A stretch of DNA of 64,000 nt, taken from NCBI GenBank assembly GCA_015680905.1, contig CM027385.1, positions 25,426,501 through 25,490,500 on the forward strand, given 5' to 3'. Source of the stretch: Coptis chinensis. Taxonomy: Eukaryota; Streptophyta; Magnoliopsida; Ranunculales; Ranunculaceae. How positions within the stretch are numbered: the stretch's first letter is position 1; the number at the start of each line of letters is the position of its first letter. Both the position numbers and the translations under genes were made by a program. This document shows positions 34,676 to 46,052 of the stretch, in pieces. A model generated the notes under the pieces. It was not told where the DNA came from. It did no database searches and worked only from the letters and a program-made list of their open reading frames with translations.

Positions 34676-36488
34676 AACCACCCCCAAACAGCATTTTGTT
34701 TGTCCTCAAGCAAAGATGAGAAATTAGAATAAGTGACCAAAAATGGAGTTCTATCTACTCTCGTTTCGCTGAGTGCGATTGCATTGACCATATGCAACAA
34801 GGCCTTAAACCACTAGGAATTCCCTAGTGGGCGAGTTATAGCCTCGTGAGAGTTTTCCAGTGAAGGTACTCACAAACTTCATCTATACTACAACGACTAA
34901 GAAATAAAACTATTGTTTCCTCATTCATGTCTCAACTATCTATACATCTCACTAGCAATTGAATCTGAGAATAATCATGTCGAAACCTAAGCTAATATAT
35001 GCATAATAATCAATCATCTACTTAATAAACATATATACAATGAGTAATGCTATGAAATGCTTAGCGAGTCCGTTTCTGAAAACTTCGAATAAGCGTCCTT
35101 AAGTAGGTCCTCACATAAAAGTCAAGACAAAAATCACTCTGATTTTTCCTCCAAGTTTCGCTACTCCGATTAATGCGGTGGGACTTTACCTTACAATCTC
35201 AATGACACACAAGGAAGCCGGAGTCGATCAAACACAACTGCCACTTACTATCACACTAACCTATTCCTAATTGAGCTAGAGGTCTTTATTAGGTGTTGCG
35301 GGGATTAGGAGATGGTTTAAGAAGGAAGGAAATGGATATTCGAAGGACAAGTCTGAGATAATAGAGTCTTCATATTATGTAACTTAGAGAAAACCTTGTT
35401 ATTTTCTTTTGCTTCTATACTTTGTTTCCATCCTTAGCCATATTTTTCTTTTTCTTTTCTTTGGCTTTTGACTCCCTTTTATTCTATTTTTGGAGTTTTT
35501 ATTTATTTCTATACTTTTTTTTTTTTTTTTTTTTTTTTTTGAATGGAAAATTCTTTTCTTTTTTTCAAGCAACTAACTAATTTTTGTTTACACGGTTTTT
35601 CTCTTCTTCTTTCTTCACTCGTTCTATTCTCGGACTTATTCTAGATTGGGTAAGTTGAATTTTTTATTTTGTTTTGTTTTTGTAACGGGGTAAAGGAATT
35701 GTGGTTTATGGAAGGCTAAAGAAAGGCTCGAGGGGCTTACTAGCGGAAAATAATTCATAGGTTTGAATTTTTGGCTATATCGATCCAAAGAGGGCCTAAA
35801 TTCTCGCTTAGGATATGGCATAGTGATCAAGCAAGTGGATGTGTGATTTCTCTATCCGGATTTTACTTCTCCCTTGTGTCATTTCTCAAATGTTTTAGCT
35901 CATATAAGGCTTTAGGCTATATTCTCACAGGATTTGTAGAATAAGTACTCTAGCCTAGATTTCAAACTTACTACTAACAATCATAGATACTCATGTAATA
36001 TATTTATAGATAGATGCAAAGATTATTACCTACATATTAACCTAAGTTTCTAACAATTATTACGATGCAAAAGCTACATTGAGACTTCTAGATTGTTAAG
36101 AGCATAGAAAAAGAAAACAATACCAATATTCCTAAGTGTATAGCATAAACTTATTTATTTATATTTTTGAAATTTTTAACTTGAAAACAAATGCATATTA
36201 TACATATCTATATCCTAACAGATGCCTTAATTACCGTGTTTCTATGCCCCCCCAAACAAGAAACATGCTTTGTCCTCAAAGTATTTAAATAGAGAGGGTA
36301 GGAAAAATACCATGGAAACGCGTGAAATTCTGGAACATCTGCAAAACAAGGTTATAACATACTAATATAGAAAAGTAAACTGACGCAACTCTATAAGAGT
36401 TCCACCCATTATGGGGTTAACAGAATTAAATTGCTTGGGACATAAGCAGACACTAACTGAAACTAAAAACTTACCTCCACTCCAGCGT
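34676..36488 (-). other. D: 3' spacer, PPT, intron-like unit
   Basis: PPT CCACCCCCAAA at 34678-34688 (reads TTTGGGGGTGG). Poly(T) run at 35517-35540. Internal G tract (C7 on this strand) near 36247-36253. Intron-like unit 36339-36474 with canonical GGAG|GTAAGT donor and TTTTGCAG acceptor. Non-coding. Confidence 0.7.
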
Positions 36489-37278
36489 TTACTCGTCATC
36501 CTCCTCTTCTATCAAGAAGTGAGGTTCCTTCGCGTCCTGCCATGCCATGATAATTTGCCATGCTTCACGCCATTTATCATCTATGATTGCTAACCTATTA
36601 AGCGCCACTTGGTCGGAAGGGGTGTAAGGTGCAACCTGATGAGGTTGTATCCTCCATCCTTGCCAAGTCATTGCACGGAAAGATCTGATAATATAATTGG
36701 TGGGTCTCACAAATGTCGACCCCAACCCAATCCGTGAAACGGGCACAAAAAATAGGGAAGAAACATAGTATAATACGGCAAACTAATATAGGCATAAGAA
36801 GATACTTATGCCTCATGCTATGGGCTCGTGCTAAACTAGACATCAAAGTTCTGGGAAGGTCATGGCACATACGTCCCGTGGCTAAAGCAAGGAAGACGCT
36901 GCAAGTGGCATCATTCACAGAAGAAAAATGTCATTCCCCTAAAATGTTTAGCATGATCCAAAACATAACAGTTCCTATGTTCATGGGCCCAGGGCTACCA
37001 AGGGCGACGTTATATTCCCTTGGTCCTCGATACGGAAAATGTCTGCCCCATACGACTCATGCAAAAACTCATAAGTGTAGACATACATATTATCTACCCA
37101 ATAGCACCATGGGTCTTGTATTTCAACGGGCATGGCAAGTCCAAGAACAAATGCTAGCAAGAACCATAAGCGGTTCCCAGCCTACGTGTGTGATCACCTC
37201 GCGAAACCAAGCACCATAAGTAGTGCTTTGAAACAAATCTTTGAAAGACTGTTCCGGTATTATTATAGGAGATGTCAT
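36489..37278 (-). pseudogene. D: accessory ORF2 (broken, internally deleted)
   Basis: Start at 37278 (M-T-S-P-I-I-I-P-E-Q-S-F-type) and end at 36489. About 130 bp are missing in the middle compared with B, and frameshifts occur near 36720 and 37000-37150. Recognisable: TYGAWFREVI, TVMFWIMLNI, SLARAHSMRHKYLLMPILVC and CFFPIFCARFTDWVGV. Confidence 0.7.
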
Positions 37279-38400
37279 CTCGAACTACGCTCTGGAACAG
37301 CTGCGAATGTACCGGGAACAATCCGCGGAAAACTGGAATTTTTCTGGTCGGTGGAAGTCGAGGCGAGCGGCCCAACAACTAGAAGCGCGAGTCGCTCGTA
37401 TTTGAAATTCCAGTGTTTGGCGCCGAAGTCGCTGACCTTGGCGCGCGGGCGCACTCGAACAAAATTTCGACAAAAGTGTAGAGCGAAGGCCTTCCTGGGC
37501 GTGAAGCGCTCAGGTGTTGATTAAGTGAAAAATGCGACGAAACGTGGGAAACGTGGGAGTGAAAGGTGAGAAATGGAAGTTAGGTGTAGTGTGGGTTGTG
37601 AGTGTAGAATGAATGAAGTTTTTATAGGTTTTGAATTGTTAAAACGAATCGGTAAGTTGCCAAAAAGCTTTAAGGCAATTTCGGAAACAATAAAATTTCG
37701 AACCAGCGGAAACAACTCATATTCTTGATTCTATAACAACCCTAATATCTTTTATACTGGATTTAAACTAGTAACTTCTAAACTCTCTTAGATTTCATCA
37801 TACCACCACATCTAATCATAGGTATGCCAATTATGACAATATTCTCAACCTTCACTCCAAAACAAACTCTAAAATGGAGGATCTTCTACAAATCATGATA
37901 GAATAAATAATACCACCCCAAACAATTCGGAAGGTGGGATTAACAATAAAACCATGCACAATTTGAAAAAGAACAACATTATATTAAAATTGAAATTCAA
38001 ACAACATTTAACTACCAAATTCAAAGTTAACTACGAAATTTAACAACGTAACATCCTATCTACTAAAAATAATAAAAGACAACATCAAAACAACAAACAA
38101 AGAGAAATCTAGCTACTCTTAAAGGGGCGAGGTGGGGATAAGAATAGGAAGTTTAGTGATCAAGCATGGAAAAACCAAACACCCCACCCCAAACAAATTT
38201 TTGAAAACAGGTTTGTAAAAATTTGTTTTAAAACGTGGTCTTTTAAAGTCGATTCCCTAGACTTAAAGTGATATATATGTATTTACATGCAGTTTCCCAT
38301 ATATCAATAATCTAAACAATTGTGGATCTTTCCATAAATAGTTAACATGGAATGCACCACCAAACAGAATCATGCTCCAAAACTTTCTACGACCTTAACT
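37279..38400 (-). other. D: ORF2 leader and spacer after X
   Basis: GC-rich cassette at about 37290-37510, TATAAAA at 37620-37626, PPT-like tracts at about 37912 and 38183. As in C, sequence after X joins directly to sequence that follows ORF1 in B; ORF1 itself is absent. Confidence 0.65.
37620..37626 (-). promoter_or_regulatory. D: TATA box of putative internal promoter before ORF2
   Basis: TATAAAA on the minus strand in the conserved context AAAACC-TATAAAA-ACTTCATTCATTC. Confidence 0.5.
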
Positions 38401-40430
38401 TCGTTGAATAAGAAGGAGTCCAAGTGAATGATCGTGAGTAAATGAATGGTTTTGGAAAATACTTGGAATGTGGATAAGTGTTAGAAGAAAAGGGTGGGAA
38501 GAATGATTGGATTTTATGAGGGATTAACTTCAGGTGGATGGTGGTAGGGTGGTGCTCTAGGTAGTGCTTGAGAAGGTGGATCATCACAGGGCTCTTAGAA
38601 ACTCGTCGAATTCCTCATCTAGGTTGTTCACATCCATATAATTATGGTATTCATCTCCATCTTTGAGGAATTCATCTATCTCGTCTATTGTGAGGTTTAG
38701 TCCATCTCTTGTATGGTAAGAAGGCAGGGTTGAAAATTCTTTCTCTAGTTCAGTTATGTTCAAAGAGTCAAAATTGTGATCTTTGTCTTCTTCCATAAGA
38801 GGGATATGTACTAGTGTAGGGACGACATCGTCGGAAGCACTAATGTGATATACAAAACTCTCAATAGACTTAACTTCACCTTCTACAGGAAAATCTAGTT
38901 GTTCATGCGGTGTTTTATCCCTATACCTAATATGAGGGGGAACATATTTGTTAACCGTTGCTTTATCTTTTATCACTTTCCAACTAGGTTTCCATATTGG
39001 AACCTCTACAGGTGTAGGGTCTTCAATTTCTATGACCGTATTTGGTATGGTATCATTTATAGTTTGCGGGTGATCTTTAGGCATAGTCACTTGGTTATCA
39101 ACTACTCTCCCTGAACGAAGGGTAGTGACTGCATGTAGGTCCCCTTGGTTTATATTACCATTACACTGAATACTTTTTATTTCGAAGGCGGTGTTTGTTA
39201 ACTTAGGATTAGGCACTGCTTGACTTGGAAACACGCCGGTTTGGTTATTATTTTGGTTAGAAGACATGTCAATAACCTTTTGGCACAAAGACTGCATCAT
39301 TTGCATCGTTTGTTTCATCATATTAGAGTTTTGATCATGCTGATCTTTCATCAAGTTGGAGTTTTGTTGCATAATTTGATTTTGTTTCTCCAACAAGGTC
39401 ACTACTACTTTGTCTGTAGATGGTTGTATTAGAATTAAAGCTTGTTGGCGTTCATGTCTTGATGTTGATAGTTCTGGTTACGGGTACTAAACCTCTATTC
39501 GGTCACCTAAGTTCCCTTGTCCTTGATGTTGAGTTAACTGGTTAAAGTGTGATGGTTGTGGTGGTGTTTGTGCATAGACAAGAGGACAATAAAAGTCGAA
39601 ATGCTCAAGACTACAAATGACATTACAACGAGTAGAGTTAATGTTCATGACTGGAGTGGGTTGTTGTTGAACGAGATGGCATCTACCTTTTTTAGTGAGG
39701 GCATCGATAAGAGTTTTAAGCTTCGGGATCATGTTTAACCTCAAGAGAAGAAGGAGAGGAGCCGGGAGGAATCGTTACCTCCCCAATTGTTGTTCCTCTT
39801 AGATTGATCTTCTAAGAATGTATAAGCCTCCAAAGCTCCTTTACTAAGAAAACTACCCCCATCATGATATCTAGAACCTCCTTATGATAATGTGAAAGCC
39901 CCTTGAAGAAAGCACGAACAAGTGTGTCTTTCGCAAAGATTATGATCTTGGGCATTCAATGAGAAGATCGATGAAACGATTCCGGCCTCTGAAAAGGATT
40001 CATGAGGATTATGGTGGAAGAAATGAATCTTGTGAAGCATTTCATCCGTCTTCAAGTGGGTAAAACTGTTCCATGAACAATTGAACAAGTTGAGCCCATG
40101 AGTCCACAGAGTTTGGCGTTTGGGCAGTTAACCAAGGCGCCTTGTCGGGCTAGGGTGAAAGGAAACACCCTAAGTTTAACTTGTTCGGACTTACGCTAGG
40201 ATGATGGAATGTAGTGAGAACTTGGTCTATCCTACGATGTGTCTGGTAAGGCTTCTCATGGTCTAAACCATGAAAACCGGTAACAAGTTAAATATATTAG
40301 GGGGATTCGAAAATCCCCACTAGGTCTACAAAGAACGATGCGACTTAGGGCCATCGTTTAGGGCTTTATAAAAATCGAGAGAGGAGTCTCTTGTTCTTTA
40401 GCCATTGATACAAGTGTAGTGTGTGAAATT
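38401..40430 (-). pseudogene. D: gag, linker and domain X (broken)
   Basis: The gag capsid part is heavily frameshifted (VKLRVFPFTLA at about 40150, DTLVRAFFKGLSHYHKEVLDIM at about 39900). A zinc-knuckle remnant CSLEHFDFYCPL lies near 39590. An open frame 39402-38584 (272 codons) has a glutamine/asparagine/methionine-rich start, the linker VTTLRSGRVVDN, then GEVKSIESF and domain X with EIDEFLKDGDEYHNYMDVN and EEFDEFLRAL. The hydrophobic X tail follows in broken frames. No protease active site is present between linker and X. Confidence 0.72.
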
Positions 40431-41568
40431 CTAGATAGGCGTGTTGTATTTAATTCTTGAAAAACAAGCCTGATTCTACTAGAATTAAAACTCCTCGACG
40501 TAAGAGGCGGAGGAAAAGAAGGAGTACCTGAATGCTTCCTTGCTTAAACTTTTTAATAGCGTCTTGTATCGCGATTTCAGTGTATTTAACAAGTTAGAAA
40601 CACTTTATAACTTTAAGGAATAGAAATTTGAACTTTCCTGTGAAAATCGGGCTGTTCACAATGAATTTTCCTTGTAGGGCGCGGGTTGGGCGTTGAGTTG
40701 AAGTGCCCTGCCCTGTTTTGTCGAATGTCCAAGTGTTTTGGGCGGTCGTCGCAGCGGGTCGCGCTCCAGGGTTTTCAAGTTTTAGGCCTTTTATCGTACT
40801 CCAAAAATTTGAAATTTTTACAGTAATTTGCTAAGACGTCTATCAAGTAGCCTGTAAAATTTCAGATCAATCGGAGCTGTGAAAGTCCCTCTACAGCCCT
40901 TCAAAGTTTGCGAAACGGTTTTCGGACATAATACAAACAACCGAATGGTTAACCCATCAAAAAAATCCCAAAAATTGCCAAATTTTTACTGGAGACTCCA
41001 CACAGATCCTACTTGTTCCTGTAAAAAAGTTAGAGCAATTGGAGTTCTACAACCTCTCCTTATTGGCTGGTGTTTCAGATATTAAGTGTTTGCAATACTG
41101 CAGAAACACACTGGAAACACTCTATTATTTAGGAGGTCAAAACAAATCAAAAACTCATCAAATTTTTACTACAAACTCCTTAGTTAGGATAGATACTCCT
41201 GTAAAAATTATAGAATTTTTAGAACTCCCTAAGTAACCTTTCTGACCATACGGTGTGAAAAATGAAATGCAGGACTGTAAAGATCGTATTTTTTTCACAA
41301 GGTAAAACAACTTTGAAAAATCTGAAAATATTCCAGTAAATCAACAACACATTAAATAATATGTATGAAAATTTTCAGAATTTTCGAAAATTTAGAAATA
41401 CCTTCACCGCAGTGTTTTTCTCTGTAAATCCATGAGCCCTATGCCTGAAAAAAAAGGAACAGTTCGAAAATCAAGAAATAAGAATGAAAAATTAAAAGGG
41501 TGGGTGGGTAGAGAATGGGGATTGCCCCTTGGATTCAAGCAATTGAATTCTTGTCTTGAACGAGATTA
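40431..41568 (-). other. D: long 5' leader with degenerate tandem repeats
   Basis: The leader is about 1.1 kb, longer than in C or F. A reduced GC-rich cassette is at 40675-40770. From about 40800 to 41400 the phrase AAATTTTTAC ... CCTGTAAAA.. recurs at about 40811, 40980, 41159 and, weakly, 41325 (period about 165-180 bp). Donor-like CAGGTACTCC at about 40525 (minus). Confidence 0.55.
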
Positions 41569-41584
41569 AGATGGCAGTATGCCA
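41569..41584 (-). promoter_or_regulatory. D: primer-binding site (diverged)
   Basis: TGGCATACTGCCATCT on the minus strand, two bases after the LTR. Only TGGC and TGCC match the tRNA-Asp complement; the middle differs and is one base shorter than in A. Confidence 0.6.
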
Positions 41585-41586
41585 TT

Positions 41587-42802
41587 TGATAACAGTGGTT
41601 TTACGTATTCTAACTATCTATCGTAAACACAAATAATCAAATTACGTAAATACGTGTTTATATCAATATTCCTACTCTCAATAATGAAGTAATATCGAGA
41701 GTCGGATTAGTTCCACTCTCAATCTATCAAGACTAAATAGAATTCAACTAATCAAACCAAAAGGAACAATGGTGAGAGATGATGTGTTTGGTGTGAAATT
41801 TCTATACTACCATTCCCAACACAAGAACAATAATAACAATAAGACATAATTAAATTAAACTGAAATTAAAACTTTATAAATCTAAATTTAACAATAGTCT
41901 AAGAATCAAAATGAAGACAACCTAATTTATGAATTTAATGAACAATAATCCAACCCAACATCAATAACTACGAAATGACTAACAACCAAGAAATGAAATT
42001 AGATCTAAGCAATAGATAAATGACAAAATTGAATTTGATCAATAATAAACTACTTTATTTATCTAATGAAGCAAGAACAATATTTTAATACTTTAAATTA
42101 AAACAAGGGAAATGAAAACTAATTAAAATAGAGATTTAATTCTAGATCTAAAAATTATTCTAACCCTAAACTCCATTAACATTAGCTTCCTAACCTAACT
42201 ACTTTTGCTACCTAACCTAATTGCCATTAACAAAGAGTCAAGCTTTTGTTTTTATACATCCAGATCCAAAAATCGTGCATGGGCTTGGAGCCATGTTTTG
42301 GGCCAGAGAATCAGGCCCAAAACTCAATTCTTTCAGTCCAAAAAGGCCTCTTCAGCTGCAGTTGGCTTCAGCAGACTTTTCGTTCACTTCTACTCCTCTG
42401 ATTGGGTCAAGGCTTAGTCCATTGGAAATCTCTTTCCGAGCCGGTCGTTTTGACATAAGGTAGGACCAATTCCAAGGTCTGAGTCCAAAGATATAGTCTT
42501 CGGAAGTTCTCATTGCCTTTGTGCAATTTGTTTACACTGCGTGGACTTTGACTTTTCATCTTTTGACCAGGTTTTACAAAGGCTTTGTCTTCTTGAATCT
42601 TGGCCTTTAATCACCGAACTCCTTAGTAACCAACCATTGCTCCTTTATCTCATCAAAGTGGCACATTCCTGCACATAATTGACTTTGAAGCCTAAAATGC
42701 ATAAAAACACGTAATCAGTATTAACTCTTAATTATTACTCACATAATTGGTCTAAAAGTATGATTGTTAAGGGGTTAAAACTACAGTTTTGGGCTCTTAT
42801 CA
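41587..42802 (-). repeat. D: 5' LTR
   Basis: 1216 bp, nearly identical to 33455-34675. TSD CCTAT follows at 42803-42807. Confidence 0.94.
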
Positions 42803-42807
42803 CCTAT

Positions 42808-43016
42808 CTAAGTATCCACTATTCTATATAAAACATGAAGCCCTGTTGACCCCACTCTCCTATTTGGCATCCTCTTGAATGAACATACCATGTAGCCAAC
42901 TTACCAGCTCATATATACATATATAACCATTGTTTTTATCAAAAAAATTCAATACATTTTAATATCCAAAGCATATAGAAAAGGATAGGTCTAAAGATGT
43001 AAGGAGAAAAAAGCAC
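42808..43016 (-). other. Captured PLD zeta intron, right part
   Basis: Intron following exon b; starts with donor GTGCTT at 43011-43016. Interrupted by D. Confidence 0.6.
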
Positions 43017-43131
43017 CTGAACCCCTTGCTTAGCTTTTGCCTCCATTAAAGCATCGAGCCGAGATGCCATGTGCATCAAAAGGACGTCGTAGATACAGTT
43101 CAGGACACATCCACCAATCAGTAATGAATAT
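43017..43131 (-). pseudogene. PLDZETA: Captured phospholipase D zeta exon b
   Basis: Minus strand: IFITDWWMCPELYLRRPFDAH, a one-base frameshift, then SRLDALMEAKAKQGVQ, donor |GTGCTT. The exon start at 43131 should follow AG, but the sequence has GCAA, so the acceptor seems mutated (AG to AA at 43132-43133). Matches the region between the start of the PLD core and exon c. Confidence 0.85.
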
Positions 43132-43232
43132 TTGCAATGAGCGTTCAAACATTTGAAACTTTTTGATTAAACAAAAGATAAATATTGGAATGGTTTTAAT
43201 TCAAACACACTTCGGTGCTAAAGGAAACGGAC

Positions 43233-43480
43233 CTCGACTTCGGCTTCCTCAATTCTTTGAAGCAATTGCTCCAAATGCTTTGCTTGACCATCCACAAACC
43301 ATTGGGCCTCACTACCGTCCTCGGTCAAACCCCTCGGTGGAGCAAAAGAACCAAAAGCGATGGGGGTGACACCATCCTTCGGTGGCCTTAATCCAAAGAT
43401 CATTAATTTCAGCGACCCAATCTCTAACCTTAGAACTAGTTCTTCCCCTTAACTTTACATTCCGATTACCACAGGAAACC
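43233..43480 (-). pseudogene. PLDZETA: Captured phospholipase D zeta exon a (end of PH domain into PLD core)
   Basis: Minus strand: VSCGNRNVKLRGRTSSKV then RDWVAEIND (end of the PH domain), EGWCHPHRF, then after a frameshift GSFAPPRGLTEDGSEAQWF and VDGQA, further small indels, and EEAEVE before donor |GTCCG at 43232. Acceptor TTTTAAAG| precedes 43480. The PH-to-PLD order identifies the zeta (PX-PH) class and excludes C2-type plant PLDs. Confidence 0.87.
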
Positions 43481-45333
43481 TTTAAAATTGTGAATGGAAG
43501 TTAGATTGTGAGGAAAGCAGAGGTACCTACTAAATGAGTCATGTGCATCGTTTAACATAGTGAAGAGTATATACAACCTTTTCAGACTTACACAAAGCTA
43601 AACACAACTAGACGTATCAACAGGGATATTGCAACTAAATTGGCATACCATTCGGGAACCAATCATTTTCTTCCCTTCCCAAAAGAAGAGGAACAATCAC
43701 CATACTAGAGAAATCAGTTGCGAGATTACCACACTAAATCCAACTGAAAATTTCATAACGCTGAGTCGAAAAACCAAGGAAGTGAAGTGAACAAATACAA
43801 CCACCAACAAAAATCAGGACATAAACCAATGCAAAGACTGTACCAAACTCAAAGAAATGAAGAACAAGAATAATTTGTTCTCAGAAGAATTTCAACAAAC
43901 AAATTCCCTACCATATTGAATCACCCAATAGTCAACACCCAATCAAAGCAAGCCAATTAATCATCAACTAAAAGGAAAAGTAACAAACAAACCTTTAATT
44001 CAGTTTAGCTGCTGCGATGCGAACCAAAAACTCAATTAACCAAACCCTTTGAAAAAGACAACCAATTTGTTAAGGTTTACATAGAATTTAACTAGACATA
44101 GAAACCAGATACATAGAAGAGAAAGAAGAAGCTAGCTTAGGGTTACCTGATTCGTCTCCCTCATTTAAGAAAGCCACATCTGAAATGAAGGAACTCGAAC
44201 AATATTTTATGCACCCGAAAAACGCACAAATCAGAACCCAAAAGTAAAAATTAAAGAAATTATTGTAATTAAACATTACCCTCCTAAATCTAAACGAAGA
44301 ATAGAAGAAAACAACATAAAGAGGAAACCCTATGTTTTCAAGCCCAAACAAAACTATAGGAAGAACTAAGAAGAAGAAAAGGATGAGGAAGAAGTAGTGA
44401 AGTACCACAAAGAGCAACGATAACAGTTATGTTCTCAACTCTATACTGTGGCCGGTAGGTGGGAGACGTGGTGGATGCCATTGGTGGTGTTTGTGTTGTT
44501 ATGTTCTCAACTTTATCATGGAACTATATTTCAATCGATCATTGCCTACGGTTTACAGGGGCGAAAAATAACTTTAAGCCGTGGAAAAGGCTTCCACATG
44601 AGAATCTAACGGATAAAATTGTGGGTAGCAGCCACGGCCTAAACAAAAGTAAAAGTCAAAGTCAAGAAAACAAAATTTGATACATATTTTGTCCGACCAG
44701 GAGATCAAAACAAGCTGTGGAAGATGGGTTGAACAACCAAAAAAAATCAGCAACTACATAAAACCCTAGTGCAAAAATTGGAAAATGAAAATTGGAGTGA
44801 CAAAATTGAAAATCTAATTATAAACACCAATTCATTCTCCAATGCATCCTCTAAAACCCCAAGTATGAAAGAAATTAAAAAGAGAGAATTAAAAGAAAAT
44901 GAAGATGTAAACATTAAACCCTAAAACCTATGATTTTCCCAACTCTTAAGCAAATGAAAAAAAGAGAAAGATGGTCAGAAAGGAGAAAATACCTTAATCG
45001 AAGAGAAGGGGATAATGATTTAAGCTCCCCGCCATTCAGCCGATCGATCCTCCTCTACATATCTAAGTTGATGCCCTCTGAAACCGATAAGAGGAAGATG
45101 CCGCAAGGGGCTTCAATAGATTTTTCCTTTTATTTTATTTCAGTTTAATTGTTTCCAACAAGAACTAAAAGTGTTACAATACATGAGCAAAATAATTCAA
45201 TAAATTATTCGATATTTACTCACAGAAAACTATGATTCCTTACACTTATCTACTGTTAGCAAGCTACTAACGATTAAGAACTGTGACAAAGCAAAAATAG
45301 TGAGCGTTAGAAATCCACCCAAATGGTGTAGTG
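43481..45333. other. CACTA right interior and right end
   Basis: No PLD similarity found upstream of exon a; the PX domain is not visible. Exon-like pieces with AG/GT borders occur (for example about 44146-44181 on the minus strand), so a second captured fragment or the 5' UTR of the PLD gene is possible, but I cannot identify it. The right CACTA terminus is at 45319-45333. Confidence 0.4.
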
Positions 45334-45336
45334 CAT

Positions 45337-46039
45337 GAACAACTCAATGACAGATATGAGAATCCTTCACATATTTAATCTCCATCCCAAACTCAGAAGG
45401 GCCCCCAAAATTTTGGAATGCTACTGGCTTCTCCAACCTATAAGCATCATAAAAATTAATGTTGATGGAAGTTCATGGGGAAACCCAGGCATGGCAGGTT
45501 GGGGAGTGATTCTCCGGAATCACATGTGGCAATTTTTGGGTGCCGTAGCAGGAGGACTTGGAGTAACAACAAACTATATGGCAGAAACCTTTGCTATTAT
45601 AGAAGGAATTCAGCGAGCACTGGATCGAGACTAGAGATATATCTGGGTGGAATCAGACTCATCCTCAGTGGTTAAAGCTTTTCAGAATGATAAAGTGCAT
45701 TAGAGAGTAAGATCAAAATGGAAGCAACTAAGAGAGAAAGCATCATGGATCAATATATCAGCTACATGGAGAGAAACAAATTCAAGAGTGGACAGTTGTG
45801 CGAGACATGGTGCTCCTTTACAAAATGGAGAGAGTAAATGGTGGGACAATAAGCCTCCTTTTGTGAGGAACTTGGAAAACCATTTTACTACTTATTTCCG
45901 ATTCATTAGCTAAATTTTGGATGTAATAGGTGGGTTCACAACTGATGAAACCCATACTAAACAGATCTTACACTTCATATTCTTCTTTCTTGTAACATTT
46001 TAATTTTTTGAATCAATTACTTTTTAACAAAAAAATAAA
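45337..46039 (+). pseudogene. L1-type LINE ORF2, RNase H part and 3' end
   Basis: Continues the frame of 28300-30249. Plant L1 RNase H domain: INVDGSSWGNPGMAGWGVIL (first catalytic Asp in VDG), NYMAETFAIIEGIQRAL (Glu) and WVESDSSSVVKAF (Asp); TAG after LDRD at about 45635. The last part SCARHGA supplies the usual DxxAR-like end in degraded form. The 3' end is A-rich (AACAAAAAAATAAA) before the 13-bp TSD at 46040-46052. Confidence 0.88.
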
Positions 46040-46052
46040 TGTTGAGCTCCTT

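Larger units (their letters stand above)
33455..42802 (-). mobile_element. LTR retrotransposon D, complete non-autonomous element
   Basis: 9348 bp, flanked by TSD CCTAT (33450-33454 and 42803-42807). LTRs of 1221 and 1216 bp differ only at a handful of positions, the least diverged pair here, so it is likely the youngest insertion whose two LTRs are both visible. Order (minus): 5' LTR, PBS, long repeat-rich leader, gag, linker, domain X, spacer, ORF2, 3' spacer, PPT, 3' LTR. No protease, pol or ORF1; same junctions as C. Confidence 0.94.
30250..45333. mobile_element. CACTA (CMC/En-Spm) transposon carrying gene fragments, split by D
   Basis: Left end CACTATACCAAAACAG at 30250; right end, read inward on the minus strand, CACTACACCATTTGG at 45333. 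Flanking CAT (30247-30249 and 45334-45336) is a 3-bp TSD; removing the element and one CAT restores the LINE frame (SSGT-M-NNSMTD). Without element D it is about 5.7 kb. Subterminal AACGGTT-type repeats are dense at the left end. No transposase similarity is seen, so it is non-autonomous. It contains at least four exons of a phospholipase D zeta gene on the minus strand. Confidence 0.85.

Noticed and set aside
44088..44417. Minus-strand 109-codon frame rich in F and L
   Set aside because: Low-complexity translation of an A/T-rich region with no recognisable family; only a small exon-like piece was noted.
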